Source: an uncultured Prevotella sp. (GTDB lineage Bacteria; Bacteroidota; Bacteroidia; Bacteroidales; Bacteroidaceae). From it: a stretch of DNA of 64,000 nucleotides. This document shows, piece after piece, positions 8,128-15,380 of the stretch. Under the pieces are notes generated by a model, which ran no database searches, was not told the origin of the DNA, and worked only from the letters and a program-made list of their open reading frames with translations. The stretch covers positions 39,769-103,768 of the forward strand of contig ONKL01000004.1 in NCBI GenBank assembly GCA_900318395.1. Reading direction: 5' to 3'. The first letter of the stretch is position 1. Each line of letters starts with the position of its first letter. Position numbers and translations under genes: made by a program.

Positions 8128-9423
8128 ATGAAGAGATTTTTCTATTTCACAATCATCATTCTTGGCCTCTCGGCCTTGATAGGTACGGGAACGTCGTGCA
8201 AGAAGAAGGAAATGTTCGACCGCGATGTGTATGATACACTGATTAAGGTTGTATCGCCTGTAGATTCTGTAGACCCAAATCATACTTGGTCTTTGAGTGC
8301 GACATCGGATTTGACGGTGACGGTGAATGCAGGTGTGGGAACCAGGAAAATCCAGATATTTGATGAAAACCCATTTAGCTCTGATTTGGCTCAAATCATT
8401 GCAGAGAAAGACGCGAGGGAAGGCGATCGTTTTGATATAAGTATATCATATCCGACAATTAAGAGTACTCTTTTTCTTGCTGCTGTGGATTCTTTAGGTA
8501 ATTATACGATAGGAACATTTAATACGTCTGAAAGTGATATTAGTTTTGCAAATATATTGATCAGGCAACAGCCACTGAAATATCCACCCCTGCCTCAGTA
8601 CTATGCATTCTGTTATGAGCAGGAGTATCCACAGCCTGGCGATTACGACTATAACGACGTCGTGATGCATATCGCTCTGGAGCGGGCTAATCCTCGCGAA
8701 ATGTATATCCATGTGAGATTGGCAGCTGTAGGCGCTGATCAGCAGTTGGCAGGCTGTCTGCGTTTGCCTGAAATTGCCTATAATGATATCGATACGGTGT
8801 ATACCGTTGATGATCAGACGTTTAATAAGGATATCAGTGACCAGTATATGTTTGTCCAGAAAAGTCGTGAATTGCTGTTGAAAGGCTTGAAGGGTGAACC
8901 AGTACTGAACCTCTTTGCCGATGCCCACTGGGCTACGGGCGATATTCTGAACGCCGACTTCGGTATGTTCCAGCGTAAGAAGTATAATGTGACCAAGCAG
9001 TCGGATAAGGAATCTCAGCTGATGGTGCCCAAAGAGGTAATCTTCGTCTTGAGGTTTAAGTCTGATACGCGAGCTAATACGATGACGCTCGACAATATTG
9101 ATCCTTTCATTATGCGGATGTATAACGGTGTGAACATGGAGATCCATACTTATCCTTACCGGCATGTGACGGCTCTTTATGAATATCAATATACAGATGT
9201 TGATAATCTGCCTTGGGCATTACAGATACCATACGGGTATTTCCGTCATCCATTGCACGGCGTGAACATCGGATTCAGAATGAAAGACTCTAATGCACAA
9301 TTCCTGTTTGGTGCATATTCGAAGAAGGGCAACTCATTCGGAGAATGGTCCTTAAACCATAAGAGTTGCCTGAACTGGTATCTGCCAGAATATTCAACAG
9401 TTAATCAGGTGTTCGTTTGGTAG
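8128..9423 (+). CDS. LruC/DUF4842-domain lipoprotein, plus-strand member (431 aa)
   Basis: A lipoprotein signal peptide ends in GTGTSC. The N-terminal motif VDPNHTWSLS corresponds to the NQTWGF motif of its neighbours. A short beta-rich domain follows, then the LruC/DUF4842 domain with core GDYDYNDVVMHIAL near residue 175. No beta-helix or large insert is present, so this is the minimal domain plan of the group. It is the only member of the cluster on the plus strand and is divergent from the 5475-7937 gene. It converges on the 9438-11480 gene with only 14 bases between the stop codons. It is probably anchored in the outer membrane; the ligand is unknown. Confidence 0.85.
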   Translation: MKRFFYFTIIILGLSALIGTGTSCKKKEMFDRDVYDTLIKVVSPVDSVDPNHTWSLSATSDLTVTVNAGVGTRKIQIFDENPFSSDLAQIIAEKDAREGDRFDISISYPTIKSTLFLAAVDSLGNYTIGTFNTSESDISFANILIRQQPLKYPPLPQYYAFCYEQEYPQPGDYDYNDVVMHIALERANPREMYIHVRLAAVGADQQLAGCLRLPEIAYNDIDTVYTVDDQTFNKDISDQYMFVQKSRELLLKGLKGEPVLNLFADAHWATGDILNADFGMFQRKKYNVTKQSDKESQLMVPKEVIFVLRFKSDTRANTMTLDNIDPFIMRMYNGVNMEIHTYPYRHVTALYEYQYTDVDNLPWALQIPYGYFRHPLHGVNIGFRMKDSNAQFLFGAYSKKGNSFGEWSLNHKSCLNWYLPEYSTVNQVFVW

Positions 9424-9437
9424 TCAGAATCTGATCA

Positions 9438-11480
9438 TCACCAGCGGATAATATGGCTGGAACTGGTATTATTGCTGTAATACCAATTAGTGGCAGTATG
9501 CTGGTTATTGGCCCATGCACTGAATAGCAAATAAGCTAATCCAATGTTTGATCCTTCTCTTGGCCAGAACCATTTACCCTCGTTGTCGCCGTTGATGGCT
9601 ATAAAGAGCGGTGCTTCGTTGTTGCCTTTTTGAATATAGGTGTCAATTTCACCACCGTTGCTATTTTGTACTTGTAGTGAGAATGGCAGTCTGCCCAGGT
9701 CGATGTTATCGCTTGTAAATTGCAAATCCCCTAAGCGTCGAGGCTGGCGTGTGTATGAAGAAGTGTTTATGGCACTCTTTGTCGCAATACCCATTGCCAG
9801 ATGGGCTTCAGTGCCAAATTCTTCATTGTTGTAGAATACTGAAATACTCATATCGCTGCCAATGGCAACAACGTCTACGGAAGATGTAAATGTCCCGTCG
9901 CCATTATCCTGAGGTGTATTTACGCGAAGAACCAAGTCGTTGTAGTCGAAATCCCGAATGGAATTGCTACCACGGAATTCGAAGCAATAGAACATACAAC
10001 TGTTCTCAGGAATTGTAGGGTCTTCCATTCCGAAAAAGCAAGTCTTTCGGTCGGAACTGATTCCATCACCGCCACCGTTAATCCATGTTCCAATCAGTTC
10101 GGAACCTTGGAAAGAGGTGGGCAGCAACAGTTGTATATGGTCAAGCATAAATGTATTTGCATTTCCTGCAGTTGTCGTGCATAGGTTGCAGCCATTTGCC
10201 CTAAAGAGCGCATTGCTCTTATAGTTGCTGCCTGATGGTCCCCAAACGCCGTAGTTATTAATGGCGATGGAGCCGCTGCAATTCAAGTAAGCGCTGTTTC
10301 CCATATAAAGCACAGTGTTTGAAGATCCGTCGCCTTGCAATGATACAGAGCTGCACGTGATGATGCTGCCGTCGTCCATGCGAGAGGCACCACTGAGTGT
10401 CAGCGTGTTAGTAACACCAATAGTTCCTGCATTGAGAATACTCAGGGCAGAGCCGCTGGTCTGTGAAACACCTGCTGTCGCATAGTTAATAAACTGGCCT
10501 TCATCACCTTTGTTGTTGGGCTCGCCTCTGAGTGTATTCGAGCCAATGTTACCAGCATTGTAGAGTGTACCTCCCGTTAAGAGTATTTCTTTCACGGAAA
10601 TAGAGCCTCCATTATAGAAGCTGCTGGCATCGGCTGTGGCTTCGACAGTGCCACCACCAGCAATCTCACCGCCAGGCAAGACGATGATTGCACCAGTGGC
10701 AGATGTACCGTCCTGACCACCATTGGAAAGTTTGAAACCTTCTGGAATCACAACCTTTCCGCCTTTGCCTACCACCAAAACATTGCTCTTCACAAAATGC
10801 TGGTCGAAGGTTAGATTCCATGTGCCTGTCACATAGACGGAGAGGTTGGTATGACTATTCAGAGCAGGGAGAATACCTGTATATTCCTTGTCGATGAGAA
10901 TATGCAACTCCTTATCGCTTGGTGCTTCGGGATCAATATTGTCTGGTGTCACCAAGTCGCCTGATGTATACATAGAGGTACTTGGCACGTTAATGGATGG
11001 TACGCTCCAATTGTTGCCAATAGTGGGAGCTGGCTCTGCTGATTCACTACTAAACTTGCCACTAAAATTAATTTCAGAACCGTTTACTGGTAGGCAAATG
11101 GCCTGGCCTTCAGGTGAATAGCAGGCTGCATAGATAGTGGAGACATTATCTGGAACAGAAATAGTGACAGTTTTTGTTTCACCTGTAGCGAGGCTGGTCA
11201 TTCCAATATATTGAGCATCGGCATTGACTGCAGGATTGATAGAAAAGAAATAGACGGTGTAGTCGATGCCAGCATCGAGGTTGACGCTAACAGTGATTGA
11301 CTTGTTTGAAGCGGTACTCCAAGTCTGATTGGGGTCTATGCTCTGCCCGCCCATCACCAAAGCGACAAAGTTTTCTGTTAATTCTTCTTGAGCGGATGAA
11401 TCTTTCTTCGTACAGCAGGTTGCGATGAAGCAAACAAAAAGGGCAACCATGATTCCAATGAAGCACTTCTTTCTCATCAT
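9438..11480 (-). CDS. LruC/DUF4842-domain lipoprotein with beta-helix-like middle (680 aa)
   Basis: The start is one of two adjacent ATGs at 11480 and 11477. The signal peptide ends in a lipobox FIATCC. The motif IDPNQTWSTA follows, then an Ig-like segment. A Gly/Asn/Ser-rich region from about 190 to 440 has the short repeated strands of a right-handed beta-helix, similar to the 864-3149 protein. The LruC core SIRDFDYNDLVLRVN lies near residue 510. The gene starts only 25 bases downstream of tRNA-Met, which leaves little room for its own promoter, so it may be transcribed together with the tRNA. Function unknown. Confidence 0.85.
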   Translation of the reverse strand: MMRKKCFIGIMVALFVCFIATCCTKKDSSAQEELTENFVALVMGGQSIDPNQTWSTASNKSITVSVNLDAGIDYTVYFFSINPAVNADAQYIGMTSLATGETKTVTISVPDNVSTIYAACYSPEGQAICLPVNGSEINFSGKFSSESAEPAPTIGNNWSVPSINVPSTSMYTSGDLVTPDNIDPEAPSDKELHILIDKEYTGILPALNSHTNLSVYVTGTWNLTFDQHFVKSNVLVVGKGGKVVIPEGFKLSNGGQDGTSATGAIIVLPGGEIAGGGTVEATADASSFYNGGSISVKEILLTGGTLYNAGNIGSNTLRGEPNNKGDEGQFINYATAGVSQTSGSALSILNAGTIGVTNTLTLSGASRMDDGSIITCSSVSLQGDGSSNTVLYMGNSAYLNCSGSIAINNYGVWGPSGSNYKSNALFRANGCNLCTTTAGNANTFMLDHIQLLLPTSFQGSELIGTWINGGGDGISSDRKTCFFGMEDPTIPENSCMFYCFEFRGSNSIRDFDYNDLVLRVNTPQDNGDGTFTSSVDVVAIGSDMSISVFYNNEEFGTEAHLAMGIATKSAINTSSYTRQPRRLGDLQFTSDNIDLGRLPFSLQVQNSNGGEIDTYIQKGNNEAPLFIAINGDNEGKWFWPREGSNIGLAYLLFSAWANNQHTATNWYYSNNTSSSHIIRW

Positions 11481-11505
11481 AAAGCGGAATGGATTAAAGT
11501 AGAAG

Positions 11506-11579
11506 TGGACCAGCCTGGGCTTGAACCAGGGACCTCCAGATTATGAGTCTGTTGCTCTAACCAACTGAGCTACAAGTCC
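11506..11579 (-). tRNA. tRNA-Met (CAT anticodon)
   Basis: A 74-base cloverleaf starts with GGACTTG at 11579. It has D arm GCTC-AGTTGGTTA-GAGC, anticodon loop CTCATAA and T arm CCTGG-TTCAAGC-CCAGG. The acceptor stem has one T-T mismatch and the top pair of the anticodon stem is A-G. CCA is not encoded. The anticodon CAT could also mean tRNA-Ile2, whose C is modified to lysidine. Elongator Met is favoured because the loop reads CTCATAA and the stem is not initiator-like (no run of three G-C pairs). Confidence 0.9.
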
Positions 11580-11592
11580 GTGATTTGGGTTG

Positions 11593-11600
11593 CAAAGTTA
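11593..11600 (-). promoter_or_regulatory. -7 promoter box (TAACTTTG) for tRNA-Met
   Basis: The minus strand reads TAACTTTG, 13 bases ahead of the mature tRNA 5' end. It is back to back with the ribF promoter at 11654. Confidence 0.65.
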
Positions 11601-11653
11601 AGGCTTTTTTATTAAATATCCAAATTTTTTTTGCGGAAATAAGCAAAAATGCT

Positions 11654-11661
11654 TAACTTTG
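11654..11661 (+). promoter_or_regulatory. -7 promoter box (TAACTTTG) for ribF
   Basis: TAACTTTG ends 7 bases before the ATG at 11669, and a TTTG lies about 20 bases further upstream (11630-11633), fitting the -33 element. This position leaves essentially no 5' leader. Confidence 0.65.
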
Positions 11662-11668
11662 CGGCCTC

Positions 11669-12604
11669 ATGGAGACAATTTGTATCAATAATGGCGATAT
11701 CAGGCTCCCCAAATGTGTGGCAACGCTCGGTGTGTTCGATGGTGTTCACAAGGGGCATCAGCATCTGATTGGTATGGTTGCTGAGCAGGCTCGCGTGTCT
11801 GGCCTCCGTTCGGTAGTCGTGACTTTCGACCGTTCTCCGAGGCAGGTGCTCGATGCTTCGTTCCATCCTCAGTTGCTGACGACGTTGGAGGAGAAACGGG
11901 ATATCATCAGCCAGATGGGCGTCGATTATCTTGTGGTTCTGCCTTTTACCAAGGAACTGGCTGCGCTGACGGCTCGCGAGTTTATGCAGCAGATTTTGCA
12001 TAAGCAGTTGAATGCCGCTGTGCTGATTACGGGCTATGATAATCGTTTCGGACATCATCGCGAGGAAGGTTTCGACGATTACGTGCGCTATGGCGAGGAG
12101 ATGGGTATGCAGGTGATGAGAGGCGATGCGGAGCTGATGACTGATGGCAAAGAGGCTGTCAGCTCGTCGATTATCCGCCAATTGCTCTTGGAAGGTCATG
12201 TCGAACTGATGCCGCAGTGCCTGACACGTCTGTATCAGCTCTCGGGCAAGGTGATGCCTGGTGAGCATATCGGCCACAGCTTGGGATTTCCTACGGCCAA
12301 TCTGGAGTTGCCCTGTAGCGACAAACTGATTCCCGCCCCAGGTGTCTATGCCGTATGGGCGATGCTTGAGAAGGATCGGCAGCAGCGGGCTGCTATGATG
12401 AATATAGGTACGCGCCCAACGTTTGAGGGCAAGGGGCAGACGCTGGAGGTGAATATCCTCGACTTCGATGGTGACCTCTATGGGCAGGAGGTAGATATCG
12501 CCTTCGTTGCTCGTCTGCGTGAGGAACGTCGTTTCGATTCGCCTGAAGCACTTGTGGCTCAGTTGCAGGAAGATAAAAAACAGGTAAAAGACATATTAGG
12601 ATGA
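11669..12604 (+). CDS. ribF: Bifunctional riboflavin kinase / FAD synthetase
   Basis: The 311-residue protein has the two-domain RibF plan. The N-terminal FMN adenylyltransferase domain contains TLGVFDGVHKGHQHLI (nucleotidyltransferase HxGH-type motif) and SSSIIRQLL. The C-terminal flavokinase domain contains GHSLGFPTANLEL and MNIGTRPTF. The enzyme phosphorylates riboflavin to FMN and adenylates FMN to FAD in the cytoplasm. The length matches the family. The gene overlaps the next one by four bases (ATGA), so the two are translationally coupled. The -7 box is only 7 bases from the ATG, suggesting a leaderless mRNA. Confidence 0.95.
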   Translation: METICINNGDIRLPKCVATLGVFDGVHKGHQHLIGMVAEQARVSGLRSVVVTFDRSPRQVLDASFHPQLLTTLEEKRDIISQMGVDYLVVLPFTKELAALTAREFMQQILHKQLNAAVLITGYDNRFGHHREEGFDDYVRYGEEMGMQVMRGDAELMTDGKEAVSSSIIRQLLLEGHVELMPQCLTRLYQLSGKVMPGEHIGHSLGFPTANLELPCSDKLIPAPGVYAVWAMLEKDRQQRAAMMNIGTRPTFEGKGQTLEVNILDFDGDLYGQEVDIAFVARLREERRFDSPEALVAQLQEDKKQVKDILG

Positions 12605-13359
12605 AGAATGCATTGATTTATACGGTGGTGTTTGCTGCGATACAGGCATTTGTCAGTATGGTGGTTCAGGGTGTCTGGCCGTTGGTAATGGGCAAGGATA
12701 CGCCAATGAACGCTACTGGGATGATTATTATGATGGCTGCTTTCAGTGTGATCACGATTGCTGTGTTCCTGATGGCGAAATGGAGCGAGGCTTCGCGCGA
12801 CTGGATGCAGACGCGCCCTTGGTTCGTGCTGTTTTGGTGTGTACTGGCTGCACTGGGCGCCCTTATCCCTTCTACATGGCTTCAGGAGCAGATGCCTGCT
12901 CTGCCTAATTGGGTAGAAGATGAATATGAGATGATTCTGAAGGATCGTTGGGGATATCTGGTCGTAGGCCTGTTGGCTCCCTTGGCTGAAGAGCTGGTGT
13001 TCAGAGGCGCTGTGCTGAGGGCTCTGCTCCGTTGGAACAGTCGTCATTGGGTGGGTATCTCTATCTCGGCACTGCTCTTTGCCCTTATTCACATGAACCC
13101 AGCCCAGATGCCGCATGCTTTTCTGATTGGTCTGTTGTTGGGTTGGATGTATTATCGTACGGATAGTATCGTGCCTGGTGTGGTATATCACTGGGTGAAT
13201 AATACGGTGGCCTACGTGCTATTCAACCTCTATCCTGATCCTGACTTGACGCTGATGGATCTTTTTGGTTCGCAGCAGCGTGTGCTGATGGCACTGGGAT
13301 TCTCGCTGTGTATCTTCCTTCCTGCCTTGTTCCAGTTGAACCTGAGATTGAAGAAATAG
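12601..13359 (+). CDS. CPBP-family intramembrane glutamic endopeptidase
   Basis: The 252-residue protein has several hydrophobic segments and the hallmark motifs of the CPBP (CAAX protease / bacteriocin-processing, Abi) family: EELVFRGAVLRAL near residue 125, FALIHMNP near residue 160, and a later WVNNT. The paired Glu residues and the His are the expected catalytic residues within the membrane. Members process prenylated or leader-containing peptides, or act in bacteriocin immunity; the substrate here is unknown. The start overlaps the ribF stop by four bases. A strong terminator follows at 13381, so ribF and this gene form a two-gene operon. Confidence 0.85.
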   Translation: MKNALIYTVVFAAIQAFVSMVVQGVWPLVMGKDTPMNATGMIIMMAAFSVITIAVFLMAKWSEASRDWMQTRPWFVLFWCVLAALGALIPSTWLQEQMPALPNWVEDEYEMILKDRWGYLVVGLLAPLAEELVFRGAVLRALLRWNSRHWVGISISALLFALIHMNPAQMPHAFLIGLLLGWMYYRTDSIVPGVVYHWVNNTVAYVLFNLYPDPDLTLMDLFGSQQRVLMALGFSLCIFLPALFQLNLRLKK

Positions 13360-13380
13360 TCGCAGGAATGGGAAATAAAC

Positions 13381-13425
13381 GGGGCTGCTCACCGGTGTGT
13401 TACGGAGGCAGCCCTTTCTTTTTGC
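13381..13425 (+). terminator. Rho-independent terminator of the ribF operon
   Basis: Stem GGGCTGC / GCAGCCC (13382-13414) is followed by TTTCTTTTTG. It lies 22 bases after the stop codon at 13359. Confidence 0.8.
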
Positions 13426-13520
13426 GTTAGTACTTTACTGAAAAATTTGAGAGAATGAAACTTCACAGTTTCTTCGTTGTGTTTTTAAAAAAATGATTAT
13501 TATAAAGAAAGCATAGAAAA

Positions 13521-13985
13521 TTATTCTAAATAAGTAGATGTTTCGGAGGTCGAGACCTTCGTACTGTCAGCCACATTCTCTGCCTGGATAACACCAAGCG
13601 TGTTCACGGAGTCTGTGGTCTGCTGATGGAACTTGGCATAGGCATCTTTAGGATCTTCCCAGCCGTAGTTCCAGGGAGCCTGGGCAGCATTGCCCAGCGT
13701 CAGAACAATAGCCACAATGGCTGCAGCCTTGAAGAGCGGCATCAAGCGACTCGTCAGTGTGACGGTCTTGGCTGTGGGCTGCGTCTTCTCCAGGATGCGT
13801 GCATCGAAATCATCACCCAGGACATCCTCTTTCTGGAGCTCATAGGTGAACAGCGCCTTATACTTCAGCAATTCAGCAGGAACATTCTCCTGGCTGAAGA
13901 AGGCGCGCAGAATAGCTTCTTCCTGAAGAGTGGTCTCGCACTCCCAGTAACGCTCTAATAGTTGTTCGATATATTTATAATCCAT
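13521..13985 (-). CDS. Single-TM anti-sigma-like partner of the ECF sigma factor (154 aa)
   Basis: The start was set at the ATG at 13985 (MDYKYIEQLL); an in-frame TTG upstream would add five residues. The N-terminal half begins with LLERYWECETTLQEEAILRAFF, typical of small Bacteroidetes proteins encoded directly after an ECF sigma factor. One membrane segment (LFKAAAIVAIVLTLGNAA) lies near residue 90. The C-terminal tail is polar and probably periplasmic. The start overlaps the end of the sigma gene by 11 bases, implying translational coupling. An anti-sigma role is inferred from position and topology; no zinc-binding ZAS motif is visible. Confidence 0.65.
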   Translation of the reverse strand: MDYKYIEQLLERYWECETTLQEEAILRAFFSQENVPAELLKYKALFTYELQKEDVLGDDFDARILEKTQPTAKTVTLTSRLMPLFKAAAIVAIVLTLGNAAQAPWNYGWEDPKDAYAKFHQQTTDSVNTLGVIQAENVADSTKVSTSETSTYLE

Positions 13986-14493
13986 ATTTCTCTGTTTCAA
14001 AATACTTTTGTCGAATCACCTGTCGGGCTCTGAAGATATTGATCTTCACCTGGTCCTCACTGATGTTCATGATGGCGGCAATTTCCTTATAGCTCTTGCC
14101 CTCAAAGTCTCTGAGCTGCATCACGCTTCGCTGTTTCTCGGGCAGCCCATTGATGAGGCGGCGTATCAGGGCGATTCTGTCCTGCTGCATGGCCTGTTCC
14201 TCAGGATTGGATGAGTAGCTGTGGTCGGGCGCTTCGTTATCGGCCTCTTCCAGGCTTTGGTTCTGGTTCTCCATCTTCCGCATCTTGTCGAGAGAGAGAT
14301 TGCGGCAGATGGTCAGACAGAAGGAGTCGATGGATTCGATCGTATCCCATTGGTCTCGTCTGTTCCAGACTTTTATCAGTGTTTCTTGTACGATATCCTC
14401 AGCCTCAGCTGGGTTGAGGGTGATGCGGAGTGCAAGCCTGTATAGCTCGTTCTTCAGTGGTAGGACATCGTTCCGGAAACTGATTTCTTTCAT
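13975..14493 (-). CDS. ECF-type RNA polymerase sigma factor
   Basis: The 172-residue protein contains region 2 (YRLALRITLNPAEAEDIVQE followed by TLIKVW, with the core-binding and -10 recognition helix) and region 4 (LPEKQRSVMQLRDFEGKSY, then KEIAAIMNISEDQVKINIF as the helix-turn-helix). There is no region 1 or 3, as expected for the extracytoplasmic-function class. The last 11 bases overlap the membrane protein gene at 13521, its likely regulator. Its regulon cannot be read from this window. Confidence 0.9.
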   Translation of the reverse strand: MKEISFRNDVLPLKNELYRLALRITLNPAEAEDIVQETLIKVWNRRDQWDTIESIDSFCLTICRNLSLDKMRKMENQNQSLEEADNEAPDHSYSSNPEEQAMQQDRIALIRRLINGLPEKQRSVMQLRDFEGKSYKEIAAIMNISEDQVKINIFRARQVIRQKYFETEKYGL

Positions 14494-14551
14494 CCTCTCT
14501 TCTTATATGACGATTGAGAAACGCAAAAGTTACAGAAAAAGAATTATTTTT

Positions 14552-15325
14552 TTATTTGATGATGGTTCCGGCTTTTCCGTCGATGGCTGTGGCGAGTGTG
14601 ATAATCACTTCCTTGACGCCTGCGTCGATGGCTGCGAGGGCATTCTCGATCTTAGGGAGCATGCCGCCGCTGATGGTACCGTCATCCTTATATTTAATAA
14701 AGTCCGCGCGCGTGATGGTGGGAATAACAGAGTCGTCGTCATCAGGATTGCGGAGTACACCTTTCTTTTCGAAACTGAAAATGAGGGTCACGTCATAAAA
14801 ACCTGCCAGGGCTTTGGCTGTCTCACTGGCAATGGTATCGGCATTGGTGTTGAGGATATTCCCTTGGCCGTCATGGGTCAATGGCGCCATCACAGGAGTG
14901 ATGCCTTCCTCAATCAGTTTGCTGAGCATCTGGCCATTCGCCTTGTCGACATCGCCAACGAAGCCAAAGTCGATACCGTCCTTGAGAGGACGCTTGTGGC
15001 TGCGGATAACGTCCATATCGGCACCTGTGAGGCCTAACGCATTCACACCGCTGGCCTGAAGACGGGCCACAAGGTTCTTATTGACTAGTCCGCCATAGAC
15101 CATTGTGACTACATTGAGCATGTCGGCATCAGTGATACGACGGCCGTTCACCATCTTCGACTCGATGCCAAGGCTCTCGGCTACCTTAGTGGCTTTGCGG
15201 CCTCCACCATGAACCAGCACTTTCTTGCCCTCAATGGCACTGAAGTCCTTGAGCAGTTGTGAGAGTTGGGCCTCGTCTTCGACGATGGCCCCGCCCACTT
15301 TGACTATAGTCAGCTTTTCTTTCAT
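14552..15325 (-). CDS. argB: Acetylglutamate kinase
   Basis: The 257-residue protein matches ArgB in length and motifs. It has IVKVGGAIVED at the N-terminus (phosphate-binding loop), VHGGGRKATKVAESLG, NGRRITDADML, and SGGMLPKIENALAAIDAGV near the C-terminus. It phosphorylates N-acetylglutamate (or, in Bacteroidetes that use the succinylated pathway, possibly N-succinylglutamate) in arginine biosynthesis. It is the last gene of topA-aroK-speA-argB, 52 bases after speA, and a tandem CCTAGG repeat lies between them. Making arginine next to arginine decarboxylase suggests the pair feeds polyamine synthesis. Confidence 0.95.
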   Translation of the reverse strand: MKEKLTIVKVGGAIVEDEAQLSQLLKDFSAIEGKKVLVHGGGRKATKVAESLGIESKMVNGRRITDADMLNVVTMVYGGLVNKNLVARLQASGVNALGLTGADMDVIRSHKRPLKDGIDFGFVGDVDKANGQMLSKLIEEGITPVMAPLTHDGQGNILNTNADTIASETAKALAGFYDVTLIFSFEKKGVLRNPDDDDSVIPTITRADFIKYKDDGTISGGMLPKIENALAAIDAGVKEVIITLATAIDGKAGTIIK

Positions 15326-15350
15326 TTTTCTTCTGTTTTTTTCTGGGCAG

Positions 15351-15380
15351 GCCTAGGCTATCCTAGGTTATCCTAGGCTA
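15351..15380 (-). repeat. Three exact 10-bp CCTAGG units at the speA stop codon
   Basis: On the minus strand the units read TAGCCTAGGA, TAACCTAGGA and TAGCCTAGGC. The first three bases (15378-15380) are the speA stop codon. The same unit, also starting at a stop codon, follows rpsI at 30764. Confidence 0.8.

Noticed and set aside
14510-14535. -7 box for the ECF sigma factor gene (GCAAAAGTTA on the plus strand)
   Set aside because: The minus strand reads TAACTTTTGC, one base too long between TA and TTTG for the consensus, so it is not called as a promoter.
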